Shown piece by piece: positions 34,833-46,253 of a stretch of DNA of 64,000 nt. A program made the position numbers and the translations under genes. Positions within the stretch are counted from its first letter, which is position 1, and each line of letters opens with the position of its first letter. The notes beneath the pieces are model-generated. The model worked only from the letters and a program-made list of their open reading frames with translations, did no database searches and had not been told where the DNA came from. Origin of the DNA: Sweltsa coloradensis (Eukaryota > Arthropoda > Insecta > Plecoptera > Chloroperlidae); the NCBI GenBank assembly GCA_024449915.1, contig JAMZAV010000105.1:124001-188000 (forward strand), read 5' to 3'.

Positions 34833-35616
34833 ATGGAGACGCCAGAAAACACGGGCACCGGGGGACGCCGGAAAGTGGATGACCGGGGTGGTGGGTCTGG
34901 CTCGCAGAGTAGCACCCCCAGAAGTCTGCGGGAACGTGTGAGCTTCTACGAGCAAGTGTGGTCAGGCCAAGACAAGACCGACCGAGGCAGCTCAGAGGCC
35001 CTTGTCGACGTCGTGGACATCGAGAAACGTCTCAAAGAAGAGAAGCGACTACGACTTGAAACCCCTAGTCCTCGTGAGAGAATCACCCTGCGCAACAGAG
35101 GGTCGCCGAGACAGAGGTCTGACAGTAGCAATAGTGAGTCTTTCGAGGAGACCATAGAGAGGATAGAGGAGGAGGGCGATCTCATCGGGGGAGGGCCCAG
35201 GATGGTAAAGTTCGAGAGAATCACCGTGCATCGAAGTGTGAAGGAGGTGACACGCCCTGGGTCTAGGTCCTCTCTGTCGAGGACTCCGTCAGAAGAACGG
35301 ATCCTCCAGGAAGACTCTGCCTACCACACTGTCAGCCACCCGACGAACGGAGCCTCCAAATCCTCATCGGTGACTTCTCTGACCGGCAGATTCACTTCAG
35401 AGGAAAGTCTGCGTCGGACCCCTTCGAGGGAGAGTCTGAACATGAGACGCACGCCGTCCAGGGAGGGTTTGCACTTGGGCGATTTTGACGGGGGCTCCAG
35501 AGTCGGCAATGAGTGGTACTCTGAGTACAAAGCTCAGACCTTCCAGCACATCGCGTCTCGGTTGGAATGCGTCCGCAGTCGATCCGAGTACGACACTCAC
35601 ATCGCAGAAATCAAAG
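34833..35616 (+). CDS. Msp300/SYNE-like: First coding exon of a nesprin/MSP-300-like cytoskeletal linker
   Basis: The ATG has a favourable context (G at -3, G at +4) and is preceded in frame by TAG at 34824 and TGA at 34818, so the start is well supported unless an upstream exon splices in. The exon encodes 261 codons plus one base and ends at AAAG|GTAAGG, a consensus donor in phase 1. The region is clearly richer in GC than its surroundings. The protein is rich in Ser, Arg and Glu and looks disordered: RERVSFYEQVWSG at about 33-45, an acidic/basic stretch at 60-75, RTPS motifs at 150, 196 and 207 (the last two in tandem), and a folded-looking end EWYSEYKAQTF...SEYDTHIAEIK at 227-261. No signal peptide or membrane segment is visible. 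The frame continues exactly into the exon at 52641, giving a long leader before a CH domain. Family known: nesprins link actin to the nuclear envelope. The assignment rests on the following exon; the leader itself is not recognised with certainty. The open frame beyond 35616 is intron read-through. Confidence 0.85.
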
Positions 35617-36266
35617 GTAAGGAAGGCTATTTGCATATACCGATCTCCCGAGGCAAACGGCCACTCTCGCTCTCAGTCTTCGATGTTCCTTGTCCACGCC
35701 AAGGTCCTCCCTAACAATACACATAGAGCTGCATGGCTGGAAGCTCCTGGAACCAGCCTGTTCCTTGTCCAAGGTCCTCTCTTCCCGCTCCTGCCTACTC
35801 ACAAAAACGGCTGGAGATTCTTGACGCGACCAGTACCTGCAGTCACTACTGCCAAGTGCCACTACTAATACAACGCCGGCACAACAATTAGTGCCAACTA
35901 TTCTATTGGTACTGGTTCGGCGTATATCAAATGCTTCCGTTTCTAACCAATCCACTTGACTTGTGAACTATTATTATGCACCAGTTAAAAAATTAACATT
36001 GCAAGCTCTCGACTTGCGCGCAATTATGTGATGTAAGAAAGTGGAGAATGTAGTGTAAGAATTTTACGTCAATAGGACGGGTTTACTAGTATAACACCAT
36101 GACCTATTGCTAAAGACTACGTTTTAACTAGCTGGTTCTCAAAGTGGTTCGAGAGAGAGAGAGAAAGAGAGAAAAAACGAGAAAATAATTGTCAAGGCTT
36201 CTATTTCTGCCGGTAAGTGCCGGCCGGTAGTTGCAGATTGCAGAAGTACTCATGTGTAACGCGTTT

Positions 36267-36576
36267 CAGGGGCGTAGCCAGGATTTTGATTCGGGGGGGG
36301 AGGGGGGGGGGGATGTATTGAAAAACTGCCCAGTGCCGACGAAACTATATCATTTCGGGAAAAGTACGTACAAGCGCATTTTACTAGTTTTTAGTGTCTT
36401 TTCCGATAAATTATATAATTGTGAAGATCCACATAGGCCCTACTGTCAGTTTATAAAATCTTCTCATGGCGTATAAAGTGCTATTTAGGATTATTATTTA
36501 TTACATCCCTTCTTCTGATTTCGAGGAGGGGGGGGGGGGGGATCGGACACCCTGATCCCCCCTCGCTTCGCCCCTG
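36267..36576. mobile_element. hAT-like MITE, 310 bp
   Basis: Ends CAGGGGCGTAGCCAGG and CTCGCTTCGCCCCTG (inverted). It is flanked by ACGCGTTT (36259-36266) and ACGCGTGT (36577-36584), an 8-bp duplication with one difference, as expected for hAT transposons. It has G-rich inner ends and no transposase. It lies in intron 1. Confidence 0.8.
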
Positions 36577-36584
36577 ACGCGTGT

Positions 36585-38137
36585 ATACTTTAATTCGGGA
36601 GGTCTCAGGTTCGATTCCCTTCCTGCTTCACTGAAAGTGTTCTACAAGGTTTTCTTCAGTCGAATGCTAGTGTAGCTAGAGTGCTTATTACTAACCCCAT
36701 AATTACTTAGGTTTCCGGAGAGGGTAACAGAGGTTAAAACTGATGAATGTCCTATGCATACATAAACAGAAATCCATACGAAAACGTTTTTTTCAATATT
36801 ATTATGTATCGTCGCCTGAAACCTGCTCGGAAAGTTTTTTGTCGGGGGGTGGGGGGAGAAATTTAAAGTGCACTTTCTCTTCTAGTTGTTCTGAGACGCG
36901 TCTAGGAGGGAGGAGGGTGGGGGGGTATATGGGGTGTGGTTGTCGACTTTGAAAATCGGGCTGAGACGGTTTGTGGTGCCAGCAGCGTTCCTGTAATCTG
37001 AACACTTATGTCTATCTCTGTCTATCTGGTTTTTGGTTTGATCATAACGTCCATGGAAATAGGCTTTAACAGATTAAAGTAGCGGTAATCTGATTCGGCA
37101 GGTCGACGGTCGATTACAGCCATCGACAATCCTGACTGTTTTCCTCATTCATAGACGAATTCTGGAATTGTGTCGACCCTCTAATAGACATTTCTCATGA
37201 CATTTCTCAACACCCTTGTGAAGGGGGGATAGGCTAAAACTAATGTGTGCCTTATAGAGGCCATTCCTACGAAAAGAAAAGTGTGGAACTGTCAACCAAC
37301 AATAATCTTATGAAAGTGTTGAGTGTTATAAAAAAAACAATATATATAACTGCCTACATCAAATTACGATTTTCATGAGAAATTTGTCTTTGAGCATCAT
37401 GTCATTGCATGTAAGGTTAGAGATTTCGAACGTTTCTTGAAAATGTCATGTGGATTGAAATAGCTATATTTGACCACTATGGAGCGAAGAAGGCATTTTA
37501 AAATCGAAAACAAGCATAAAAGTGCGAGAGATATTTCTTCGGCTACGTTGCATGTTTAGTTAAAAGATTTAAAATGTTCCTTGGAAATGTTATCCGTAGG
37601 AGTAGCTGTTTGATTGGTGCCGTGCGAGCAAACACACACCCACAACAAAAACATACAATGCTTAGAAAAGAAGATTTAAAAAAAAACTTAGCTTCTTTGC
37701 AGCTAATATATCGAATTTTCCCTCCTCGTACGCCGCCGGTTCCTTCGCTACTGCCTGAGCATGGCATGTCTGGAGATAGAATAGAAGCCTGATAAACTAC
37801 ATCGGTTTATTCGGCTGATTTGAGTAGTTGCAAGGTTTCACCCACTCGATTGAAACCAAGTACACTGTAGGTGGTACACACATAGAGGTGGCACAGTGGT
37901 ACGTGGTTTCAGACGATTGATGACATCCAAAGCATGAGTTCCAATTCGTGAAATTCCCATTAAACCGTTACTTAGGCTACTGTTTTATTAATATGCGCGT
38001 TCAATTTGATTTAAATGTTGATATCCAGTACGAATATTTGCTTAAAAATATCTAGTTATTCGAAAAAGATTGCCGAAGTTCACAAAAATCAAGTGGAGCT
38101 AAGATTTCACGGTTTACTTGTGTCTCGCAATGATTTT
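36585..38137. other. Intronic sequence, no exon recognised
   Basis: A tRNA-like/SINE-like fragment at about 36595-36660 (TCAGGTTCGATTCCC) and another near 37095-37150; G-rich stretches near 36845 and 36910. Opposing open frames at 37543-37792 without family resemblance. Confidence 0.45.
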
Positions 38138-38650
38138 TGGATGAGCGAAGCGAAGATTTCAATTTCACTCCCCCCCCCCCCCCCCACCCCCCCCAAAAAA
38201 ATTTTAATCGCTTTTTGGTCGGTCTGTTCGGCTCTACCGGGCATAACGGGATATGCGATCTTGATGAAAATTTGAGAGGACCTTCGAAATCTCTGAACTT
38301 AGACTTGCCACGTTTTTGGGTACAATCGATCAAATATTTCTTATAATTATCGTACTTTTACGATTTTTTTCGATTTTTAATGAGATATTTTCGTGGTATG
38401 TGGCCCGTGACCGGGCAAACGTCTACTCCGATCTTGATGAAACTGTATGGGAACGTTTAAAATCACTGAAATTATATATGCTATGATTTTAGAGACATTA
38501 GAAGAAATATTTCTCATTGAAATCGTGCTTTTACGATTTTTTCCCCCTATTTTTTTATACGATATTTTCGTGATATTTAGGGCGATAATCAACCATAAAA
38601 GCTCATCCATCAACGCGAGTGGAAAAAGCGTTAGCGAAGCGGCAACCAAG
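38138..38650 (+). mobile_element. Helentron-like (HINE) element, diverged
   Basis: Starts T|TGGATGAGCGAAGCGAAG, followed by a greatly expanded C tract (16 C, A, 8 C) where other copies have six. It contains two copies of the inner module, a subterminal GCTCATCCATCAACGCG, and a degraded end AGCGTTAGCGAAGCGGCAAC without CTAG. The open frames in it are artefacts. Confidence 0.75.
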
Positions 38651-41600
38651 TGTGGATATCAATTTAAAAGTTCTTCATTAACATTCATGCAAAATCTGGT
38701 AAAAAGTACTAACCGTTCAGCTACAATCATCAGCACCTGAGTGCGTGCATTTTAGTTGCGCCAACTTCAGCCGTGCATTTAGGTGCACAGTTCTGGACAT
38801 GCCTGTCTGCACATTCTATCGCTCGCCTACCATCCGGTGGTATCCAAGTCTGGAAGTTCTTAATGGAAACCCCACTTTTAATACTTTATGACTTGGACAT
38901 TATTAAATGTATTTTTTTAGATTCTAGGGTAAATAAATTCAAAATTCTCTTTTGTATCTCATCACATTATCACAAAACGTAAAATTTATTCGCATAAAAC
39001 CTTATCAGTATCACTATAACAAAATCACATCAGACTCGTAACTAATGATACATTGTTGATATAAGTAGAGTTCATTTTTTTATTAGAAATTGTGTGTGTA
39101 CTACTCGACGGATGTGTATGTGAACTTTATTTTTAACAATATGATGCAAATGAGAATTACTTTAACGAGTTAATTGCACAAATGACATAATGATCACTCA
39201 CACTGGCAAATGACTTTGAATCTCGTTACAAAGGTTACACCCACTCACTCGCAAATAAAATAAAGTATAGACTAGGAGGGCGTCCGCATGATAAATGAAA
39301 ACAGTGAGTTTAGATGGAGTGATCATCAGCTCAACGTTGACAATCAAACGCCATATTATCGTAACTTGGTGCAATGCGTTGTTTCTTATCCCACGTTGCT
39401 TTTACAATAAACCATGCCTTATTCGGGATTCGAGCTCATGCTTCTTGGGTTGTGTAACGATGTACCACTACCAGCAACATCCTTCGCCTTGGAGGGTTGA
39501 GGGTTCAAATCCCGTTGCCTGCTATGCTAAGAGAAGGTGAAGCAGTAATGTTTATTAGTTATTATTCTAACACTAAAAAATAAATGTAATTACATATAAT
39601 TTAGTCACGCACTTGACTATAGACAAACTCAAGTACAATAAGATTATATCTAAAATATATAAATTATTATTGTTGTTAGCATATGCCAATACCATGAAAA
39701 TAGCGGGGACAAAGAGTATTTAATTCAAATCGTTTAAATTAAATTCCGTTTTGCCCAAAATTGGTTATTTGAATTCAATACCAGATGCAATGGCACCCAA
39801 CTTGTCGATAATAATTCGTTTGAGTAAATAGGTATTTCACAGTTACAATTGGCATTTCCCGATTGTTATCAATTAGTAATAGTATCAATCTAGCTTTTAA
39901 GTCACCTTTAGTATTTTTAAGAAACAGTCTAGAAATTTGTAATTAATACAAGCACTTGTTTCGTCGTTGTTTTACCAAACTCTTGAAAATAACTACTCGT
40001 AGTTTATGTGCTGGGTGAGACGCTACGCTAGGTTTGCCTGTGGCTTCACTAAATTATATAGCCTGAATGGAAGCCAGTGCCAGTCATTGTAAATCATAGT
40101 TGAAATATGAGGATCGTGTGTAGTAAATAAGAAAATCACAAGCACGACGTCTGGAGAAGGAAATGTACAAGATAGAAATAATACAAAACTCCTGTAATGC
40201 ACCGATTTATTATACTTAGGCCCTAGGTCAGTAATAGGTCGTTGAGTCGATGTCCGTCACCGAAAATCCTGACTGAAGGTTTTCGCAGGAGGATTCTTCA
40301 ATCATAAGTATAAATGAATAAAAATGTTGTTTTTAAAGTCATAATTTTACGAATTAAAAATGTAAAATCGGGGTTTGCACCAAAATGTTACTAGTATTAT
40401 GATTTAATTTTACTAAGAATTTGTTTTTCCCATTCCTTAAAATCCATCAATTCAAAATTATGTTGTAACACTTGTTTTGGAATATTACCGATAGTTTCGT
40501 CTAAGATTCTGAGATTTAAGTAGGCCTTCCTTAAAAATTTGTTGAAAATTCGCGACTTCGTTACATTCAATCATATTCCATAACATTCTGTAAAATTGAG
40601 AGTTTATCGAAACCCCCAAAAAACGTGATTTCCGCTCAACGCTATCATTTGTGTACATCTCTTAATAGTCTTACGGTAAATGCGTGGATTTTTTCTCCTG
40701 CTTGTACCGTGTATTGTATTGGGCATCACTTTCTTCAGCCTTGCCTGCCATCCCGTTGGAAAAAAGGCAACCGTAGTGACTGGGGTTACCTGTTCCCCGG
40801 CCGTAGATAATCGCTGGGAAATTAAATTTTGGCTGGAGGACTGTAATTTGGCTCAAGACGTGCCCAGGAACTCAGAAGGTCGTCTTGTATCGGTGAAGGC
40901 CTGTCTGCGGGCTCTCTTGGGCATGGAAAGAGAAGACACCAGTTCGATCCTCTGGACACTCGTGTATTATGCATCTAGCTTGCTCTGTCTCAAATCATCA
41001 GGGTTGAAGAGTGTTAGTGCTGTGCATTAAACGTTTCAAAGTTGCTTTTAATAACATTACCGGGAAACGGGGAAAGTGAAAAGTAAAGCAACATTTTTTA
41101 ATATAATTTTTTGGTCAGATATCGTGGGGTTTCTGATGAAAATCTGAGAAAAGTCACAAAAGCGTTTATTTCATGTAATTTTTATGTACAAAATATCACA
41201 GTCCACTAAAGATCAGAAAATTTACGAGTAATTCTAAAAAATTTTCAATAATTTAAAACGCCCCGGGAGGGGAGGAAAGACAAAGAAAAAAAAATTTTTT
41301 TTTTGTGTCTGGTTGATCTACAGGGGCAAGTTTTTAAACTATGAGGCATGCACTTAATTGCTGGTTTTGTCTTGCCATCTTGCATAAATATTTTTGCTTC
41401 TAGTGCAATAAATATTTTAGTTACCTACCATGGTGAATGCTAATAGTGTTCGAACAGCTCTCTAAGTGCCACCCACCATGCGCACCACCCTAATAATAAT
41501 AACTGCAGCTAACAAGAGAGTTTTTGTGATAAATTGTTTGTTTAGTCGTGCACATATTATGTGATGTAGTATGCAAATTGACGTCATCATATTTCCGGTA

Positions 41601-42084
41601 TCATAAGAAGATGCGATGATGGCCATCTTGACTCTTCTCAGTGGCCCTGCACCATTGACCGAGACATGTTGTGGTAGCGTGGGCTAATAATAGGCTACAT
41701 TCATGAGGAATTATGATCATTCGAGTTGTCAAATTATGTGTATGTTACAAGGCTAGACCTAGTACAAACGAAGCAGCTAAACATTTAATGAATGTACCCA
41801 TCACTCATCATCATCATCTCGGGCAACAAATCATGAATATTACAGATCCATTAAATTGTAACCACATATTATACGCACAAACGAGACGTAGCAACCAATT
41901 CCAATCGTTTCAAGTGCAGAGTTGTGTCGTAAATCACATGCTTCCGATGTGCTTAAAAATGTACCAATTTGTGGTTACTGTCCGGTAGTACCCAAAATGG
42001 GGAGCTAAGCTACCGTACATAAGCATCAGATTGTCGAAGGATAAAAAAATAAAAGAACACAACGTTTTATTCCAGCGTTCAATT
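38651..42084. other. Intronic sequence, no exon recognised
   Basis: The longest open frame, 40680-41030 (+, 116 codons), starts with a hydrophobic stretch but has no recognisable domain, and several unrelated frames of this length occur in the window. A tRNA-like GAGGGTTCAAATCCCGTTGC lies at about 39498. A SINE-like fragment lies near 40245-40300. Confidence 0.45.
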
Positions 42085-42655
42085 AACCTTTTTGGTGGAG
42101 GAGCCGGGTTAATAGAATTCTACTTATGGGTAAAACTAGCCTCGCCTTCTGACCCCAAGGGTCACCAAAAACATTATTTTATTCCTTGTCGAAGGGAAGT
42201 TTAATTAGATTTTTTTCCTTGATCTTTTAGGAATAAAATACTGATTTTGGATTCCAAATTGACATCAAAGTTGGAAAAAAAAAATCTTTCAAACATTAGA
42301 TTTTTTCCATGTTCAAATTGAATTTAGTACAGGCAAACAAAATATCCGGGACATCCCGGAAATTTGTGTTTTTGAGTGTTTTTATACACAATTGGATTTT
42401 TGAATCATTCCAAAATTCCTTCTAATCATTAGAATTTAATATGGAAAAATTCTACCAATTCCAAACAAAACAATGCAGCTTTTTACCCGGGTTAAAAGTA
42501 TGAAAAACTGTCTGATTTAATTGTGTAGATTTTGAAAAGTGGTGGTAAGTATACTTACCGTTAACCTATAAAGGGTTTTTAAACAAAAAATGCGTGTCAA
42601 TCGGAGGTCAAGCTAGAATTTTATGCACAGTCGGACGCGACATACAGACAAGTTG
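42085..42655 (+). mobile_element. GACGGACGGAC-family repeat, copy 8, interrupted
   Basis: The left part (GGTGGAGGAGCCGGGTTAAT, CCAAGGGTCACCAAAAACAT, CCTTGTCGAAGGG) and right part (AAAAAATGCGTGTCAATCGG, then AGGTCAAGC, CAGTCGGACGCGACA) are split by about 375 bp of AT-rich sequence at 42205-42578. That sequence is bounded by TTAA on each side and related to 44800-45140. Confidence 0.65.
42205..42578 (+). mobile_element. AT-rich element inserted in the repeat at 42085
   Basis: Ends ACCTATAAAGGGTTT and is related over AATATCC.(G/C)AACATCCCGGAA-type blocks and AGCTTTTTACCC to 44800-45140. TTAA at 42201 and at 42579 suggests a piggyBac-type target duplication, but the left end does not show the matching CCCTTTA. 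Confidence 0.5.
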
Positions 42656-43401
42656 TAGCATATGAGTTCCGTTTACTAATAATAATATTTATAATATTAG
42701 TAGGCCTATATGTACAAATTCAAAGACAATTCACATTGATGAGAACAAGGAAAAAGATGGTTACGAGAAAGTATAATTACAAATTTTCAAAAGTAATGTT
42801 TAGCTCTCCTAAATTCATTCAGCTGTCATTTTTTCTCTCGCTCGCTTTTACTAAGAAACGACCTATATCCTCAGAGTTTTATCAACTAAGTTGTTTATGA
42901 ATAAATTGAGCAAGCCAAGTGCCTACTTGTTAGTTGTTATCGCAGTGAAAGCTAGGCCTACTATACTCGACACTCGACTGCCAGTCATATTTTGTTTAAT
43001 GACACGGTTAAATTGCTACCAATCTCTTTTCGAAAATGAGTTTAAAACTAAATTACCTTACATTGCCTATAAATTGTGCTAAATATCCCAATGTGCGATA
43101 TCGTTAATGCTAAAGTGTAATCATTAGACTAGGGAGCGCAGTGACTCAGTCTTACAACGCAAATCGAACGGGTCTTCCTCGTGATTAATATGTCTGTTTA
43201 TAAAATGTTTGTTTGTATGTTTGTTTGTTTAATGCTAAATGGCCGAACGGCCAAACAGATTGAGCTAAAATTTGAAACTCACATCCAAATACTATATCTA
43301 GTGTACTGAGAACTGCTAACAAAATGAGCAAATCCGTACTGATGTAAACATACAAGAAATAATAAATGGAAAAATCTGCTGTAAATGTGTATGATTTATA
43401 A
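42656..43401. other. Intronic sequence; a CTAAT-type repeat end at 43121-43165
   Basis: ATTAGACTAGGGAGCGCAGT then GACTCAGTCTTAC is the inverted relative of 16869-16913. A GTTT microsatellite lies near 43208-43231. Confidence 0.45.
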
Positions 43402-43402
43402 T

Positions 43403-43863
43403 TGGATGAGCGTAGCGAGCGAAGCGAAGATTCCATTTCACTACACTGGAGAAAAAAATCCGGAATGTTTTTTTTTTATTATTATTATTTTTGGCTATTT
43501 GTTAACACGATTCCGGCTAAACCGATACTCCAATTGCGATGAAATTTTGTGGAGACCTTCGAAATCTCTGAACTTAGAACTGCCACGTTTTTGAGCGCAA
43601 TCGAAAAATTATTTCTCGTGAAAATCGCAATTTTTCGATTTTTTTCGATTTGAAAAACATTTCTTCGACTTATAACACCTACACACTTTATTCGATTGTA
43701 ATGATTTTTTTGCTGAACCTTAATTTTATGAATTAATATATTCGTGTGAAATTTGAGCGCAATCGAACATTTTTTTCTTATAAAAATCGCAATTTTACGA
43801 TTTTTTCGTTTTTAAACAATTACGCTATCACAACGCACGTGAAAAGTTTGCGAACTTTCTACT
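43403..43863 (+). mobile_element. Helentron-like element, subfamily B
   Basis: Starts TGGATGAGCGTAGCGAGCGA after T. It contains ATTCCGGCTAAACCGATACT and one copy of the ATTTGAGCGCAATCGAA module, and ends in a decayed ATTACGCTATCACAACGCAC then TTTGCGAACTTTCTACT. Matches 45779-46253 in reverse and 58671-59302. Confidence 0.75.
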
Positions 43864-44280
43864 TAACGACAATGGTTTTGTTCTCAAAGAAATTATTTTT
43901 GTCTTATGAATCATGTTCGTTAGGCGTGAATGCATGTAGTGACCAAGATGTATCAAATCTTACATGCTCAAGGTTCCCCAAAGTTTATCTGGGAGTTTGA
44001 GTAAACCTTGCAATCTTTCCCACATATTTCGTAATGGCTATGTGTTTTCTTTAGTGTTGTTTGCATTTCCAAAACGTGTTCAATAATTTTCCAGAAATAA
44101 TAAAATAATGCAGAAATTAACTAAATCTATCCAGACCGTTGATTGTACCCGGGTATCCCACATTCAGGGTATAAGGCGCTTTATCCAACTAGACTAGGAA
44201 ACCGTAAAGTCGTTGTTAGACGAGAGAGCGAGTCATGTGTTGAGTAGCCGGGAACATTTGCATTTAAGTTGAGTGATATA
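43864..44280. other. Intronic sequence; tRNA-like fragment and solo MITE end
   Basis: A minus-strand tRNA-like sequence at 44145-44208 (CCCGGGTATCCCACATTC, TATCCAACTAGACTAGG) without a full cloverleaf, and at 44215-44268 a single end of the 16094 foldback family (GTTAGACGAG...GTGTTGAGTAGCCGGGAAC). Confidence 0.5.
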
Positions 44281-44795
44281 AGGGTGCGTCAACCGTGAGT
44301 CCATAATGTGCCACGCTAGCCTAGGTGATATGGAGAGGAGGGGCCCATGTTTGTGTCAGTTTTGTTTTAATATTTGTGTAGAGCGGTCAATCGTCATCTC
44401 ATAATGCGACTGAGCCTAGAGAGTATGGGGGGAAAATCCCATGCTGCCAGAGGCCACTCAAGTCTATGAAATGGGAGGAGGGGCCATGCTGGTCAGTTTG
44501 GTTTATTTGAGTAAGAGCGCTGTCAACTTTCACATATCATCTAATGCGCCACTCGAGCTAGGGGATTGGTGATGGAAAATCTGCTGTCAGAGGCCATCTT
44601 AGTCTAGGGAAATGGAGAGGGGCCCATGCTGGTCAGTTTTGGTTTATTTGATGTAAGGGCGCGTCAACCGTCAGCTCATTTTGTGCCACTTTAGCCTAGG
44701 GGATATGGGGAGGAGGTGCCATGCTGGTCAGTTCTGGTTTATTTGGAGTAAGGGCTGGGCAACCGTCGCTCATCATAATGCGCTAATACAAAGTT
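44281..44795 (+). repeat. Imperfect tandem array, units about 97 and 140 bp
   Basis: GTCAACCGT-type starts at about 44287, 44383, 44520, 44663 and 44759. Each unit has CACT(C/T)TAGCCTAGGGGATAT and CCATGCTGGTCAGTTTTGGT. The long units carry an extra CAGAGGCCA-containing block. Single relatives are at 14126 and 27228. Confidence 0.75.
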
Positions 44796-44799
44796 TAAA

Positions 44800-45140
44800 A
44801 GATACAAATTTGAGTTAATTTTTTTATGATTATTTTTGCGATTTTTCCTTTTTTTTACATTCTCAAAATGAATCCACTATAATCGTACAGAATATCCTCA
44901 ACATCCCGGAATTTTGTGTATTTTTGTGTTTTCTTACACAATTTGATGTTTGATCTATTCCATAAATCCTCCTAAATCCTCATTAGAACTCAGTGGAGAA
45001 AATTTCTACCTTTTCCAGCTTAATCAGCTTTTTACCCTTGTAAAAGATGTGAAAAATTGACAGATTGACATATTGAGTTGTGTAGCTTTTGATAAATGGT
45101 AAGAAATATCTATCCCACTGGGGATAAAGGGTTAAATTAC
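44800..45140 (+). mobile_element. AT-rich element related to 42205-42578
   Basis: Shared blocks include AATATCCTCAACATCCCGGA, TTTTGTGTATTTTTGTGTTT and AGCTTTTTACCC, ending GGGGATAAAGGGTTAA. The AAAGGGTTAA end is shared with the MITE at 8614. Confidence 0.55.
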
Positions 45141-45687
45141 TAGGATATAAAACCCCAAATGATCAGCATACGGGTGGTTGGTTCTATAGCCCGTGGGCCT
45201 GGCCTGGTTCGGGGTTCCCAGCAGGTGTTGTTGATAACGTTATCAGAGAGCACGTGACACTAATCCACACAATCTCACACACTGCGATACATTCATGTTT
45301 CCAAGAACACTTCCATAGAGAGTTATAACTCGCTTCCTAGCTAGTCGCTAGTATGTTGGCTTTACGACTTCACTTTCTTTCAAAGTAGTTTTCTTGTTAT
45401 TGTACATATTTGGATGTGGAATGTAACTTTAATGCACTTTGCATGTCTCTCCTCTCTCTACTCTGTAGCAATGTCTGATGCACAATGCTAAAATTAAACA
45501 TAGTTACGATTCAGCAGTAATTTTATCTTGGCATAAGCCATGTTTTCTATTGTAACGTGCTGGTCATTTAACAGTATTAACAATGATGATGATTTTGGTT
45601 GCTTAACGTCTCATTGTAATGCACTAAGGCTATTCTAGACGCTGAGTGGTGATAGATGACGATGCAGAACGATCACAAACAGCCATG
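45141..45687. other. Intronic sequence, nothing recognised
   Basis: No exon, repeat or structured element seen. Confidence 0.45.
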
Positions 45688-45757
45688 ACTTATGCGGGAT
45701 TCGAACCCACGGCCTCGTAGAGCCATACGCTTCAGACCAGCGCACAAGTCGTATGCC
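45688..45757 (-). repeat. tRNA-like sequence (tRNA-derived)
   Basis: Minus strand: GCGCTGGTCTGAAGCGTATG resembles a D arm and anticodon region, and CGTGGGTTCGAATCCCGC a T arm with B box. No 7-bp acceptor stem can be built, so it is not called a gene. Confidence 0.5.
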
Positions 45758-45778
45758 GGGTACAATATTAATAATATA

Positions 45779-46253
45779 CTAGGAAGCTTCGCAAACGCTT
45801 TTTCAGGCGCGTTGTTGGATGAGCGTAATCGTTTAAAAACGAAAAAATCGTAAAATTGCGATTTTCATAAGAAATAATTATTCGATTACGTTAAAATTTC
45901 ACACGAATATATTAATTCATAAAATTAAGGTTCTGTGAAAAAATCATTACAATCGGATAAAGCATGTAGGTGTTATAAGTCGAAGAAAGTTTTTAAAAAA
46001 TCGAAAGAAATCGTAAAATTGCGATTTTCATGAGAAATAATTTTTCGATTGCGCTCAAAAACGTGGCAGTTCTAAGGTCAGAGATTTCGAAGGCCTCCAC
46101 AAAATTCCATTGCGATTGGAGTATCGGTTTAGCCGGAATCGTGTTTACAGACAGACAAAAATACAAAAAAAGAAAAAAAGAAAAAAAAAATGCCGGATTT
46201 TTCTCTCCAGTGTAGTGAAATGGAATCTTCGCTTCGCTCGCTACGCTCATCCA
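45779..46253 (-). mobile_element. Helentron-like element, subfamily B, inverted
   Basis: On the minus strand it runs from T|TGGATGAGCGTAGCGAGCGA to AACAACGCGCCTGAAAAAGC, GTTTGCGAAGCTTCCTAG|T, 475 bp. It has a subterminal TTACGCTCATCCAACAACG that complements its first bases. One copy of the inner module. The Lys-rich open frame over it is an artefact of its A-rich tract. Confidence 0.85.

Noticed and set aside
35617..35714. Extension of the first exon frame to a stop near 35714
   Set aside because: The GTAAGG donor at 35617 and exact phase match to the CH exon show this is intron read-through, though a short read-through isoform cannot be excluded.
34946..35955. Several minus-strand and alternative-frame open segments over exon 1
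   Set aside because: Shadows of the GC-rich coding frame; no splice sites or independent similarity.
40680..41030. 116-codon frame with a hydrophobic N-terminus (possible secreted protein)
   Set aside because: No family resemblance, and unrelated frames of 113-121 codons occur elsewhere, so this length is expected by chance in 64 kb.
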